This document shows positions 52,618 to 61,268 of a stretch of 64,000 nt of DNA, in pieces. Below the pieces are notes generated by a model, which saw only the letters and a program-made list of their open reading frames with translations, did no database searches and was not told where the DNA came from. The position numbers and the translations under genes were made by a program. Numbering within the stretch: position 1 is the stretch's first letter; each line of letters begins with the position of its first letter. This stretch comes from JANSYP01 sp038751255 (lineage in GTDB: Bacteria; Pseudomonadota; Alphaproteobacteria; Rhodobacterales; Rhodobacteraceae), in assembly GCA_038751255.1 (NCBI GenBank), contig JBCDGN010000007.1, forward strand, positions 1-64,000, read 5' to 3'.

Positions 52618-53079
52618 TTAGCTGCTCTCCACCTCTTCGAAGAGAGCAATCAGATGGCCGTGACCCTCCGTTTCAAGGTCGTCGAGATGGATGAAGCGCA
52701 AGCTGGCGGAGTTGATGCAATAGCGCATCCCGCCGTGTTCCTGCGGTCCGTCTGGAAAGACGTGGCCCAAATGGCTGTCTGCGCCTTTCGACCGCGCTTC
52801 GATCCGGACCATTCCAAGCGATGCATCGCGATGTTCAGTCACTGTTTCTTCTAAAATAGGCCGGTGAAAGCTCGGCCAGCCCGTACCGCTGTCGAACTTA
52901 TGGACCGACGCAAAGAGCGGCTCACCCGAGACCACATCGACGTAGATGCCCGGTTCCTTGTGGTCCCAATATTCATTGGCAAAGGGCCGCTCGGTGCCGT
53001 CGCGCTGCGTGACGCGGTATTGCTCGGCGCTCAGGGCCGCAAGCGCTTCTTTGGATTTTCCCCAAGTCTTCTCAGTCAT
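52618..53079 (-). CDS. msrB: Peptide-methionine (R)-S-oxide reductase MsrB
   Basis: 153 residues from MTEKTWGKSK at 53079 (GGAGGC upstream). MsrB signatures GTGWPSFHRPI, GADSHLGHVFPDGP and the catalytic Cys in RYCINSASLRF are present. It reduces methionine-R-sulfoxide in proteins, probably in the cytoplasm since no signal is seen. The two CxxC pairs that bind structural zinc in most MsrBs are absent (PGIYVDVVSGEPLFAS where a CxxC is usual), so this is a metal-free form. There is no adjacent msrA. Confidence 0.93.
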   Translation of the reverse strand: MTEKTWGKSKEALAALSAEQYRVTQRDGTERPFANEYWDHKEPGIYVDVVSGEPLFASVHKFDSGTGWPSFHRPILEETVTEHRDASLGMVRIEARSKGADSHLGHVFPDGPQEHGGMRYCINSASLRFIHLDDLETEGHGHLIALFEEVESS

Positions 53080-53207
53080 GCGCGTGCCTCCATGGTTCAC
53101 TTGTGGATATGTCGGCCGCGCGGCGCGGAAATCAATCGCTTGTTTCGGCGTATCGCCGACCCGTGATCCGCTCAAGAAGTCCTGCTGGCTGCTCTTGGTG
53201 TGTCGGG

Positions 53208-54698
53208 TCAGGGCATAGTGGGTAGAAAACCAGGCGCTTCGCGATGCCCTGTGGCTTGTTCAAAGGCATAGGCGTATCCCAGGAGCTTCCCGTCACTCCA
53301 CGCGCGGCCAAAGAAGGACAGACCCACTGGCAGCGCATGGATTTTCTTCATTGGTACTGACACATGGGGGTAGCCTGCCATCGCGGGCGGACTGGAACAG
53401 CCCCCCGTGATATGATCGCCTAGGATAGGATCGATCATCCAGGGCGGCGTGCCATCGGTGGGCGCAATGATCGCATCCAAACGATGTTCGTCCATCGCTT
53501 GGTCAATGCCCTCGGTCCGCGCCATATGTCGGCAAGCTTTCTCTGCTGAAAGATAGTCGGTGTTCGTGAAATCGCCTTTGGCTTCGGCAAAGTGAAAGAG
53601 TTCTTGCGGGAAATACTGCAGTATTTGGTCTGCATGCGCGGTGTTGAACGCGATGACATCGGCAAGGCTGCGCATGGGCGAGGCGGGACGCTCCGCCAGA
53701 TAGCGGTCGATCCCGTGCTTGAACCCATAAAGGCAAAGCGTCGTTTCATCTTCACCAAAAAACGGTGTCCAAGCCCCGAGTGCAGGATCAATCACCTCAG
53801 CGCCCAAGTCTTTTATCACTGCGATCGCCTCTTCCACACGCGCATCCACGGCTTCATGGGTCCCCATCAGATCGCGCGCAACGCCGATCCTCGCACCCCG
53901 TAGCGCATCTGGCACAAGAAACTGTGTGAAATCCGTTGGGGTGGACAGCGCGGTCGCGGGATCGGTCGGATCAGGGCCCGCGATGGCACTAAGAAGAAGG
54001 GCAACATCGGCAACGTAGCGACCGAAAGGCCCTGCGGTATCTTGTTGTGCGGCAACCGGCATGACGCCTGTGCGGCTGACCAAACCCACGGTCGGTTTGA
54101 TCCCCACGATCCCATTGGCCGAGGCCGGTCGAACGATGGAGCCATCGACCTCGGCCCCGATTGAGCCCATGCAAAGCCCCGCGGCGACGGCGACCGCAGA
54201 GCCCCCGCTCGATCCCGACGGTGAGCGGTCCAGGACATGGGGATTCTTGATCTGTCCACCGCGGCTGCTCCACCCGCTGCAGGTCCGGGCCGAACGCATG
54301 TAGCTCCATTCGGACATGTTGGTTTTGCCCAGCAGGACCGCCCCCGCGGCGCGCAAATGCTGGACAAGTATCGCATCAGTGTCCGCGTAATGCCCGACCA
54401 TGGCGAGTGATCCCGCAGTGGTCATAGTACGGTCAGCGGTGTCAATGCTGTCTTTGATGAAAAGCGGAATGCCTTCAAGCGGTCCAGCGACCTGCCCGGC
54501 TGCACGGCGCGCATCGGATGCCTCGGCCAATGAGACCGCATCGGGATTGATCTCGATCACCGATCGGAGGGTGGGGCCGTTTCGGTCAATCTCTTCAATG
54601 CGGTCGAGAAAGAAACCGCAGAGCGCGACGGAGGTCAGGCTGCCATCGGCCAGTTTCCCAGCGACGTCCGAGATCGAGAGCTCATCAAGACCTGCCAT
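53208..54698 (-). CDS. Amidase-signature family hydrolase
   Basis: 496 residues with the Ser-Ser-Lys triad: Lys in IPLFIKDSIDTAD, the Gly/Ser-rich stretch SPSGSSGGSAVAVAAG with one catalytic Ser, and the nucleophile Ser in EVDGSIVRPA. The canonical residue before that is T/S-DGS and here V, a mild deviation. The family hydrolyses amides or ureas, including allophanate in some members. No signal peptide is evident. Its proximity to the guanidine operon is suggestive, but a 138-bp gap and an unrelated membrane gene separate them. Confidence 0.85.
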   Translation of the reverse strand: MAGLDELSISDVAGKLADGSLTSVALCGFFLDRIEEIDRNGPTLRSVIEINPDAVSLAEASDARRAAGQVAGPLEGIPLFIKDSIDTADRTMTTAGSLAMVGHYADTDAILVQHLRAAGAVLLGKTNMSEWSYMRSARTCSGWSSRGGQIKNPHVLDRSPSGSSGGSAVAVAAGLCMGSIGAEVDGSIVRPASANGIVGIKPTVGLVSRTGVMPVAAQQDTAGPFGRYVADVALLLSAIAGPDPTDPATALSTPTDFTQFLVPDALRGARIGVARDLMGTHEAVDARVEEAIAVIKDLGAEVIDPALGAWTPFFGEDETTLCLYGFKHGIDRYLAERPASPMRSLADVIAFNTAHADQILQYFPQELFHFAEAKGDFTNTDYLSAEKACRHMARTEGIDQAMDEHRLDAIIAPTDGTPPWMIDPILGDHITGGCSSPPAMAGYPHVSVPMKKIHALPVGLSFFGRAWSDGKLLGYAYAFEQATGHREAPGFLPTMP

Positions 54699-54836
54699 AC
54701 GATTTCTCCAGTCAACTCACCGCGATATTGAATGGGTTCACTGAGATGTCTAGCGAGGAATGCGCGTGCCGCCATGGCGCGCGGCTTGCAGCGTTGGCCG
54801 CGCAGGCGAGGGACCCGCAGTGCCATCATGGCTCGC

Positions 54837-56912
54837 CTATTTCGCGCGACCCAAAACAGCGCGCGCAATATCAACTGCTTGGTCGGCAGGTGTGTTGCCC
54901 TTGCCAAACTCGACTTTGTCGGCGGCAAGCGCGTCTGACAGCGTCAACATGCGGTCCCCATCGTAGCTGCCGCTGGCTTTGAGCAGTTCCAATACATCTG
55001 CGCGAGAGTCATGGAAGCCTGCGAGACGCACATTGTAGCGATAGAGCGCCCCAAGTGTGCCCAAGAGAAAGAGCAAAAGAATTCCCGGCGGTGCCTGTTT
55101 CGCGAGGGTCTGGAAAACATCGGCATCCTCCCGCGAAAGTTCCGCCTGCCAGGCTTGCGTACATGCGAGCGTCACCCGGTCGGGATCCGCATCGGTGACA
55201 CCCCGCGGCTGAGACGGCTCTGTCCAATCTGTGGTACCGCGACAGGTCGCCATAAATGCCGCAAAGTTCTCGCGCTGTTCGGCCAAAGCAAAGACATCGC
55301 TGCTCATGGCCAATTCGCCCTCGATCTCTTCTAGCCGCGCATCAAGTTCCGATCGCACCGCCAAGAGCCGTGTGGTCGCGCGATCGGGCTCGAAAAGTTG
55401 CCGCCGCAAATTGGGAGAAATTCGGTTTAAGAACCCGGCCAGAACAGCATCATCGTCCAAGTTCTGGAATTCGAGCGCCGCAGCCTGGGACTCGTGATCG
55501 CCATGTCGCAGGATCGTCCCTTCATCGCCGTAAAACAGGATGTTGCCACCTGGCAGAGTGGCATGACCATAATAATTTTCCGTGCCATCCCCTGGCAAAT
55601 CGAGAAGCGGGACAATGTTTTTGTCCTCGATCCCGTACTGAAGAATGCTTTTGTCGGAGCCATAGATCAGCAAATCGCCATTGGGCAGAACCGCATGGCC
55701 GTAATAGTCTTCGTCGCCATCGCTGAGTGGATTTTGAAGGCGCTGGCCCTCGCCGCTTACGACGTCATATCGCAGGATCGTAGCGCCGTCGCCGTAGAAC
55801 AGGATTTCGCTGCCCGGTTGCGGCGCGTGTCCGATGTAAAACTCATCTCCTGAACCCAAGATATCGGTAAGAGCCACTGCATCACCGCTTCCGGGATCGA
55901 AGCGCAGGATCCTGTTGCCGTCGCCGTAGAGCAAAAGCTCCCCATCTGGTAAATCGACATGACCCACATATTGCTGCGCCGCAGCCCCCGGCAGGTCGGG
56001 GAAATGCTCAAAACTGTTTTCTGCATTGCTATACCGCAGCAGCGAATTCTCTGTGCCATAGAGCAGAATATCGCCATCTATGGTGTCGGTATGACCAACG
56101 AAATCCTTCTGACTTGGACCAGGGAGGAGATCGAACTGGAAGCCCGTACCGGTGTCAGGATTGAGACGGAGGATCGTGTTGCTGTCGCCATAAAGCAGCA
56201 GATCACCGCCCGGCAGAAAGGCATGGCCATTATAGATCTCATCACCGATACCGGGCAAATCCGCAAAGACTTCAATCCTGTCGCTTTCGGGATCATATCT
56301 CAGCACCCTGTTGTCGCTGCCGTAGATCAACAGGTCCCCGTCAGGCAGCTCTGCGTGGCCATAGTAGATTTCAAAACCCTGACCCGGCAGATTGGGCAGC
56401 GTCGCGGCACGGTCAGTCGCCAGATCGAGACGAAACAAGGTGTTTTCGTTCCCATAGATCAAGACATCCCCATCGGGCAAAATGGCGTGGCCAAAATAGA
56501 CTTCGTCGCCATCGCCGGGCAGATTATCGAACCGGGTTGTGGTGACCTTCAAAAGCTCAATGATGTCGTCTGCGATTTCGCGGCGGGTGTTGTTGAGATT
56601 GTTGAGCGCGGTGTCGGTTGCGGCCCGCTCGCGCAGCAGGGCTTGGCGGCGGCCATCGAAGTTTTCTTGCACCAACGGCCAAATCACATAGGTGCCGAGG
56701 CCGAAGATCACGGTTATCAGCAGAAACACCAAAACGATGCGCGCGGATCGTTGGGTGCGCCGAGCGCGCTGGCGGAGATTTAGAACAAGATTGTCGACAT
56801 TGCCGATATCGTCTTGGAATTCGGCCGAGGCCCGCCGCCATTCTGAACGCAGCCGTTCTTCCTGCATGCGCTTGTTGCGCACTTGCCGCGGTAAATCTTC
56901 GTAGCCAGCCAC
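54837..56912 (-). CDS. Two-TM membrane protein with eight 44-residue repeats (probable beta-propeller)
   Basis: 691 residues from a GTG at 56912 (GGAGG 8 nt upstream). Order: basic helical N-terminus (1-55), TM helix about 58-80, a coiled-coil-like linker (85-125), eight repeats from about 128 to 480, a helical region with Cys, a second TM helix about 610-628, and a cytosol-like tail of about 63 residues. Each repeat has the pattern LPG-x-x-D/E-x2-Y-x-GHA-x-LP-D/G-GDLL-I/L-YG-x2-N-x-ILR, for example YYGHAELPDGDLLIYG. The repeat length and pattern suit a beta-propeller blade, giving an eight-bladed propeller, probably in the periplasm between the two TMs. I recognise no named family. It follows a 136-residue hypothetical gene by 64 bp. 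Confidence 0.7.
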   Translation of the reverse strand: MAGYEDLPRQVRNKRMQEERLRSEWRRASAEFQDDIGNVDNLVLNLRQRARRTQRSARIVLVFLLITVIFGLGTYVIWPLVQENFDGRRQALLRERAATDTALNNLNNTRREIADDIIELLKVTTTRFDNLPGDGDEVYFGHAILPDGDVLIYGNENTLFRLDLATDRAATLPNLPGQGFEIYYGHAELPDGDLLIYGSDNRVLRYDPESDRIEVFADLPGIGDEIYNGHAFLPGGDLLLYGDSNTILRLNPDTGTGFQFDLLPGPSQKDFVGHTDTIDGDILLYGTENSLLRYSNAENSFEHFPDLPGAAAQQYVGHVDLPDGELLLYGDGNRILRFDPGSGDAVALTDILGSGDEFYIGHAPQPGSEILFYGDGATILRYDVVSGEGQRLQNPLSDGDEDYYGHAVLPNGDLLIYGSDKSILQYGIEDKNIVPLLDLPGDGTENYYGHATLPGGNILFYGDEGTILRHGDHESQAAALEFQNLDDDAVLAGFLNRISPNLRRQLFEPDRATTRLLAVRSELDARLEEIEGELAMSSDVFALAEQRENFAAFMATCRGTTDWTEPSQPRGVTDADPDRVTLACTQAWQAELSREDADVFQTLAKQAPPGILLLFLLGTLGALYRYNVRLAGFHDSRADVLELLKASGSYDGDRMLTLSDALAADKVEFGKGNTPADQAVDIARAVLGRAK

Positions 56913-56976
56913 AATGAAAGCCTCCGGGTCCGGAAGTGTGGTGACGAATTCCTACGGCGGTCAAGTTTGAAGAGGC

Positions 56977-57387
56977 TTAGCTTTCTCGATGGTTCAGAAG
57001 TGTGCGCAAATCGACTCGGTCGGCCTCATCTGCAGAGACGTAAACGAACTCCATATTGGTCCGTTCATCAATCATCTCACCAGGAAAGGGCAGATAGCTT
57101 AGCTCTCGGGTTCCAAAACCAGGAGACGCAGTACCAACCTGCCATTCCGTGATCAGGCGAACATCGACAAGCTTCAGCGCCTTTGCGCCACCTTTTCCAG
57201 CGCGTTCAAAGGGCACTCCAGCAAGACGGAGATAGGCGGATTTGTCAGACGCCTGGCGCCAACCATCGATGAACTGATCGGTCAACACCTGAAGCTCAGC
57301 CGCTTTATCGGCCTCTCTCAGGTGACTCTCGAGATGATCCGAGCCATGGTTGTGGCCGATGCTGCCATTCACGATGTCATGGGGCAT
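56977..57387 (-). CDS. Hypothetical protein, 136 residues
   Basis: Starts MPHDIVNGSIGHNHGSDHLE at 57387, with AAGGAGCAGCGACT upstream giving a fair ribosome site. The body (FIDGWRQASDKSAYLRLAGV, VDVRLITEWQVGTASPGFG, YLPFPGEMIDERTNMEFVYV) looks like a compact soluble alpha/beta domain with a His-rich N-terminus. I do not recognise it. It lies between the guanidine hydrolase-like gene (61 bp upstream) and the repeat-protein gene (64 bp downstream), all on one strand, so it may be at the end of the riboswitch-controlled transcript or pair with the repeat protein. Confidence 0.6.
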   Translation of the reverse strand: MPHDIVNGSIGHNHGSDHLESHLREADKAAELQVLTDQFIDGWRQASDKSAYLRLAGVPFERAGKGGAKALKLVDVRLITEWQVGTASPGFGTRELSYLPFPGEMIDERTNMEFVYVSADEADRVDLRTLLNHRES

Positions 57388-57448
57388 AGTCGCTGCTCCT
57401 TAAGTCTTTCCGGACGGGGACACAGTATCTTCGGCGCGTCTGGGCGGT

Positions 57449-58693
57449 TTACTTGGCCCGTGTCTGCCAACGCGGTACCCCGTCATAGCCGTCGCCTGCC
57501 GGAATGCTCACCGGTTTATCGATATGGCCCCGATGAGCCCCCATCTTCCCTGCCGCAACCATGGCGCCAAGAACATCGACGATCACGCGCGTGCCCATCA
57601 GCGCTGTGATGTCGGAAGTGTCATAAGGCGGAGAAACCTCGACCAATTCCATGCCGCAAATCCCTTCAGCGGCAACTTTGCTGGCCAAGGCCAATGCTTC
57701 GCGCGGCAAGAAGCCGCCCGGTTCGGGCCACCCGGTTCCCGGCACAAACCCGCAATCGATGCTGTCGATGTCGAAGGACATATAGACCATGTCTGCGCCG
57801 TCCCAGGCCATTTCCAGCGCCATTTCTGCAGTTTTGTCCAAGCCCATCCGTTCCATATCGGACATCGTGATGATGTTGGTGTCGCGCTCGCGGATCATAG
57901 CGACAGCCTCGCGCGGAACCTGCCAGCCACCGATGCCGACCTGCACAAGATTGCGCGCAGGCACGTTCGGTAAGTTGGTCGAATGGAACCACGGCGTGGT
58001 GTGCATCCTTTCATCGAGGTCTTTTTCCTGAATATCGGCGTGGCGGTCGAAATGGACGATGCCGATCTTTTTGGAGGTGCATTCGGCGATGCCGCGGACA
58101 CAAGGAAAACCAATGGAGTGATCGCCGCCGATGATTATCGGGAGGGAACCAGAGCTAAACACATGGCTCACCGCGCGGCTGATCTGGTCAAATGTCTTCT
58201 CGATATTGCCGGGGATCGTAAAGATGTCGCCAGCATCACACAGGCTCATTTGTTCTCGTAGATCGATACCCATCTCGTAATTGTAGGGCGTGTAGAGGGC
58301 TGAAATCTTGCGCAGACCCTGCGGTCCGAAGCGCGTTCCAGGTCGGTAGGTGGTGCCTCCATCGAAGGGCGCACCAAGGACCGTCGCGTCGTAATTCCCG
58401 ACATCGGCCACGTCCTCCGCGTAAGGCGCTTTAAGAAACGTGTTGATGCCAGCGTAGTGGGGCAACTCGCCCCGGGCGAAAGTTGGGATCGTGCGGTCCT
58501 CGATCGAGTCTGCTGCAGTAAGCCCCATTTTAAGAGCCCAAGCTTGCTCTCGTTCCCATTCTGCGCCCGGGATTTCAGCTTCGGCACGGGACGCCTTCCA
58601 GCCGTGAAGTTTGGACAGATCAGGGTGATGATGCCGCTTATCGGTGCGGCACAGATCTGCCGGGTGATGGGAACGGGTGCGGTCGCGGGTCAT
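57449..58693 (-). CDS. Arginase-superfamily guanidine hydrolase (GdmH-like)
   Basis: 414 residues from MTRDRTRSHH at 58693 with AGGAGG 6 nt before the ATG. It has the arginase/agmatinase fold with an N-terminal extension of about 90 residues. Metal motifs: GGDHS at 189-193, FDRHADIQ at about 215-222 (DRHxD replaces the usual DAHxD) and SFDIDSIDCGFVPGTGWPEP (Cys where most members have Pro). These deviations and the long N-terminus resemble nickel-dependent guanidine hydrolases rather than agmatinases. The guanidine-I riboswitch at the head of the operon strongly supports guanidine as the substrate, giving ammonia and urea. No urease or Ni-loading accessory gene is seen in the window. Confidence 0.82.
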   Translation of the reverse strand: MTRDRTRSHHPADLCRTDKRHHHPDLSKLHGWKASRAEAEIPGAEWEREQAWALKMGLTAADSIEDRTIPTFARGELPHYAGINTFLKAPYAEDVADVGNYDATVLGAPFDGGTTYRPGTRFGPQGLRKISALYTPYNYEMGIDLREQMSLCDAGDIFTIPGNIEKTFDQISRAVSHVFSSGSLPIIIGGDHSIGFPCVRGIAECTSKKIGIVHFDRHADIQEKDLDERMHTTPWFHSTNLPNVPARNLVQVGIGGWQVPREAVAMIRERDTNIITMSDMERMGLDKTAEMALEMAWDGADMVYMSFDIDSIDCGFVPGTGWPEPGGFLPREALALASKVAAEGICGMELVEVSPPYDTSDITALMGTRVIVDVLGAMVAAGKMGAHRGHIDKPVSIPAGDGYDGVPRWQTRAK

Positions 58694-59058
58694 AGCGCGC
58701 CTCCTAGAGTTGGGCAAAACGCCAGTTTCGTAACGCCGGATGCAGATCGGTCGGTCTGCCCGCACAACGACATGCAGCCGCTTGGCATGCGAACACTCCC
58801 AAAGGTCCCTCTGAGCGCAAGGGAATTGAGATGACGGACAACAACATTCTCAAGACCGAAGACGGCAGTGCGGCATTCGACGGCGGCGTGAGCAGCCCTT
58901 AGGTAGCAATCAACAGGGAGGCGTAGGGCGCCCTGGACAAGAGCTCTGACAAAGACGGTTGCTGTGAATTTGTCGCCAATTGCTAAGAGGCGATCATCGA
59001 CGGGACCACCGACGATTCCGGCTTGGGCTAACACCTGGTCAGACTTCGATCGGAACAT
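58690..59058 (-). CDS. Small translationally coupled protein of unknown function in guanidine operon
   Basis: 122 residues starting MFRSKSDQVLAQAG. The ATG lies 20 nt inside the end of the ATPase gene, and the TGA overlaps the hydrolase ATG as ATGA, which argues that the frame is translated. The protein reads GDKFTATVFVRALVQG, PVDCYLRAAHAAVEC and VFGLENVVVRHLNSL, with five or more Cys toward the end (GCMSLCGQ, LAFCPT). I do not recognise a family. A role in hydrolase maturation is possible given its position (inference). Confidence 0.5.
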   Translation of the reverse strand: MFRSKSDQVLAQAGIVGGPVDDRLLAIGDKFTATVFVRALVQGALRLPVDCYLRAAHAAVECRTAVFGLENVVVRHLNSLALRGTFGSVRMPSGCMSLCGQTDRSASGVTKLAFCPTLGGAL

Positions 59059-59806
59059 GGGTCGCCTCCATGAGGCGCTGATAGGGGATCCCGCCGTCGC
59101 GCGCGTCGAAATCATAGGTGATCGTCGCGCCAAAGGCCTCGGGGTCATGAGGATCCCAACGCGGCTTGTCGAAGACCAACACCCGGTCGCCCAGCTTAAA
59201 GCCTTCAGGCAGATCATGCGTGACCATGAAAACGGTCATCCCGGTTTCGCGCCGCAACTCAACCAGGAAGTCATGCATGGTCAGGCGCGTGCCAGGGTCG
59301 AGCGCGCCGAAGGGTTCATCCAGCAGCAAAATCTTTGGCTTTGCGGCGAGCGCTTGGGCAATGGCCAGACGCTGCTGCATTCCGCCTGACAGGCTTGCCG
59401 GATACTGCATCGCAACATGGGCCAGTCCGATCCGCTCCAACACTTCCATCGCATGGTTGCGGGCGCGCAGCCGCGCTGCGCCCCAGAGCGAACCGAAAGG
59501 TCGGTTTAATGCAGCGGCCGCGCAAATATTGTCGCGCACCGTCATATGCGGAAAGACCGAGTACTTCTGAAACACCACGCCCCGATCCTCATCCGGTTCC
59601 TCGGCAGGTGGTGCGCCTTGAATCGTGATTTGCCCACGGGTCGGGCGTTCTTGTGCCAAGAGAAGGCGCAGGAAAGTCGACTTGCCGCAGCCCGATGCAC
59701 CGACGATTGAGACGAACTCACCCTGTTCAACCGACAGGTTTACGCGCTCCAGGATAGGGCGCGTGCCGTAAGACTGAAACAGGTTTTCAACGCTGACAAA
59801 ACTCAT
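59039..59806 (-). CDS. Guanidine ABC importer ATPase (NitT/TauT-type)
   Basis: 255 residues from MSFVSVENLFQSYG at 59806. Walker A GASGCGKSTFLRLLL, Q-loop VFQKYSVFPHMTVRD, signature LSGGMQQRLAIAQAL, Walker B LLLDEPFGALDPG, switch His in VTHDLPEGFKL. It belongs to the nitrate/taurine importer ATPases and is related to those encoded beside urea (guanidine) carboxylase genes. 112 bp separate it from the permease gene. Its end overlaps the small coupled gene. Confidence 0.88.
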   Translation of the reverse strand: MSFVSVENLFQSYGTRPILERVNLSVEQGEFVSIVGASGCGKSTFLRLLLAQERPTRGQITIQGAPPAEEPDEDRGVVFQKYSVFPHMTVRDNICAAAALNRPFGSLWGAARLRARNHAMEVLERIGLAHVAMQYPASLSGGMQQRLAIAQALAAKPKILLLDEPFGALDPGTRLTMHDFLVELRRETGMTVFMVTHDLPEGFKLGDRVLVFDKPRWDPHDPEAFGATITYDFDARDGGIPYQRLMEATHVPIEV

Positions 59807-59918
59807 GTTCGGCGCTCCGAAAAATTGGCGGCAGGGGCGATTTTTAGGGGCAGTTGGCACGCCGAGATGGTGCAATTAAAGCAGCAGGTTAGGCGCCCTT
59901 TGAGGAACACGACAATGC

Positions 59919-60731
59919 TCATAGTCCGGAATCCTGCCAAGGATAGAGCCGGCGCGATAGCTGGCGTAGCAACAGATCGATCAGATAGGCCAGAAGCGTG
60001 ATCCAAAGGACATAGACCAAGATCACATCCATCGCGAGGTAGCGGCGCACGAGAAAGATGCGGTAACCAACTCCGTTTTCCGCCGCGATCGCTTCTGAGG
60101 CGATGAGAAAGAGCCAAGCAGGTCCCAAGGAAAGCCGGATAGAGCCGATCAACCGCGGCATCATCTGCGGCAGCGCAACTCGCAGCCCCACCACCAGGGA
60201 GGACGCGCCCAAAGTCTGCGCTTTGACGAGTTGTTCTTTTGGCAGCTCTGTTGTGCGTTCCGCCAAATCGCGGATCAGAAAAGGGGTGATGCCGATTGCG
60301 ATCAATGCGACTTTGGACGCTTCTCCGAGCCCAAAAACGATAAAGAGGATCGGCAATAGCGCCAGGGGCGGGATCAGCGAAAGCGTGGACACGAAGGGCG
60401 ACAGCGTCGATTTCGCCACGGGGATGAGACCGATCAAGAGCCCGAAACCCAATCCCAGGGCGGCGGCGATCCCTACACCGATGGCAAGCCGTTTCAAACT
60501 GGCCGCCGTGTCAACCCAGAACAAGACGCGACCCGAACGGCGGTCGGGCTCACTGACCAACCGCTCCGCCGTGGCGATGATCTGCGCCGGGGCCGGCAGA
60601 AGTTTGTCGGCAGGGTTGACAGCCCGTCGTGCCTCGGACCCCATCGTGTAGGCAACGATCACCAGCACAAAAGGGATCAGCATCAAGAGCACCGCCAAAG
60701 GCCGGCCCGGCTGTCGGTTGATCCATCTCAT
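59919..60731 (-). CDS. Guanidine ABC importer permease (NitT/TauT-type)
   Basis: 270 residues with about six membrane helices, a long first periplasmic loop after helix 1 (SEARRAVNPADKLLPAPAQI) and the coupling-loop region VKAQTLGASSLVVGLRVALP (EAA motif). It forms a homodimeric channel for the binding protein encoded two genes upstream. It starts at the ATG at 60731, 15 bp after the small exported-protein gene. Confidence 0.88.
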   Translation of the reverse strand: MRWINRQPGRPLAVLLMLIPFVLVIVAYTMGSEARRAVNPADKLLPAPAQIIATAERLVSEPDRRSGRVLFWVDTAASLKRLAIGVGIAAALGLGFGLLIGLIPVAKSTLSPFVSTLSLIPPLALLPILFIVFGLGEASKVALIAIGITPFLIRDLAERTTELPKEQLVKAQTLGASSLVVGLRVALPQMMPRLIGSIRLSLGPAWLFLIASEAIAAENGVGYRIFLVRRYLAMDVILVYVLWITLLAYLIDLLLRQLSRRLYPWQDSGL

Positions 60732-60746
60732 CGCCTAGAGCCCCGA

Positions 60747-61262
60747 TTAATCGCCGTCGCCTTGCCAAGACCATTCTTGGCCGCCGAGTTCGGTTATCCA
60801 TGACCAACGCTGTGGCTCGCGCCGATCAAAATCGAGCGTCAGCCTTTCACCCGCGGGACCGAAAAACGCATCTTCCCCGCAAAGCTCCGCCGCCAAAAGG
60901 TGGTGTCCCGGTGCAGTGATAAAGCCCGCCGCCGCGGTCGTCTTTGGACCCGTTGCGAGCGGTTTACGATACTGAGTCACCCGCGGAGCCGCGGAAACTC
61001 CCTCGATGGTCAACGCCAGTTCCAAGCGCCCAAATCCAGGCGGCATCACAGGCTGGGTGGGGGTCAGGGGAGCTTCACAGCTTTCGCAAGAGAGGTGCAA
61101 GCAAATGTCATGCCCCAGCAAGGCGGTGTGCGACTGCCCCTCCGCTGGAAGCGTCCAAGGCGGAGCAGCCGCAGAGACGGGCGCAGAGCATAAGACCCAA
61201 AGCCCAAGCGTGGCATAGCCTGCTGTCCGTTGGATCATCTGCACCCACCCCCTCTGGCGCAT
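60747..61262 (-). CDS. Small exported protein in guanidine operon
   Basis: 171 residues from the ATG at 61262, or 163 from MIQRTAGYATL at 61238, which gives a cleaner signal peptide (ending VSAAA). The mature part has a Cys cluster (DICLHLSCESCEAP) and a pair in ELCGEDAFF, FGRLELALTIEGVS and the end WITELGGQEWSWQGD. The Cys-rich beta-type protein is probably periplasmic and could bind metal or form disulfides. I know no family. It sits between the binding-protein and permease genes with gaps of 6 and 15 bp, so it is expressed with the importer. Confidence 0.65.
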   Translation of the reverse strand: MRQRGWVQMIQRTAGYATLGLWVLCSAPVSAAAPPWTLPAEGQSHTALLGHDICLHLSCESCEAPLTPTQPVMPPGFGRLELALTIEGVSAAPRVTQYRKPLATGPKTTAAAGFITAPGHHLLAAELCGEDAFFGPAGERLTLDFDRREPQRWSWITELGGQEWSWQGDGD

Positions 61263-61268
61263 GGTCGA

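Noticed and set aside
53208..54698. Amidase as allophanate hydrolase of a guanidine carboxylase pathway
   Set aside because: No urea/guanidine carboxylase gene is present, the gene lies outside the riboswitch operon, and the protein lacks the C-terminal allophanate hydrolase domain.
57449..58693. Assignment as plain agmatinase (SpeB)
   Set aside because: The long N-terminal extension, altered metal motifs and the guanidine riboswitch fit guanidine hydrolase better; agmatinase remains an outside possibility.
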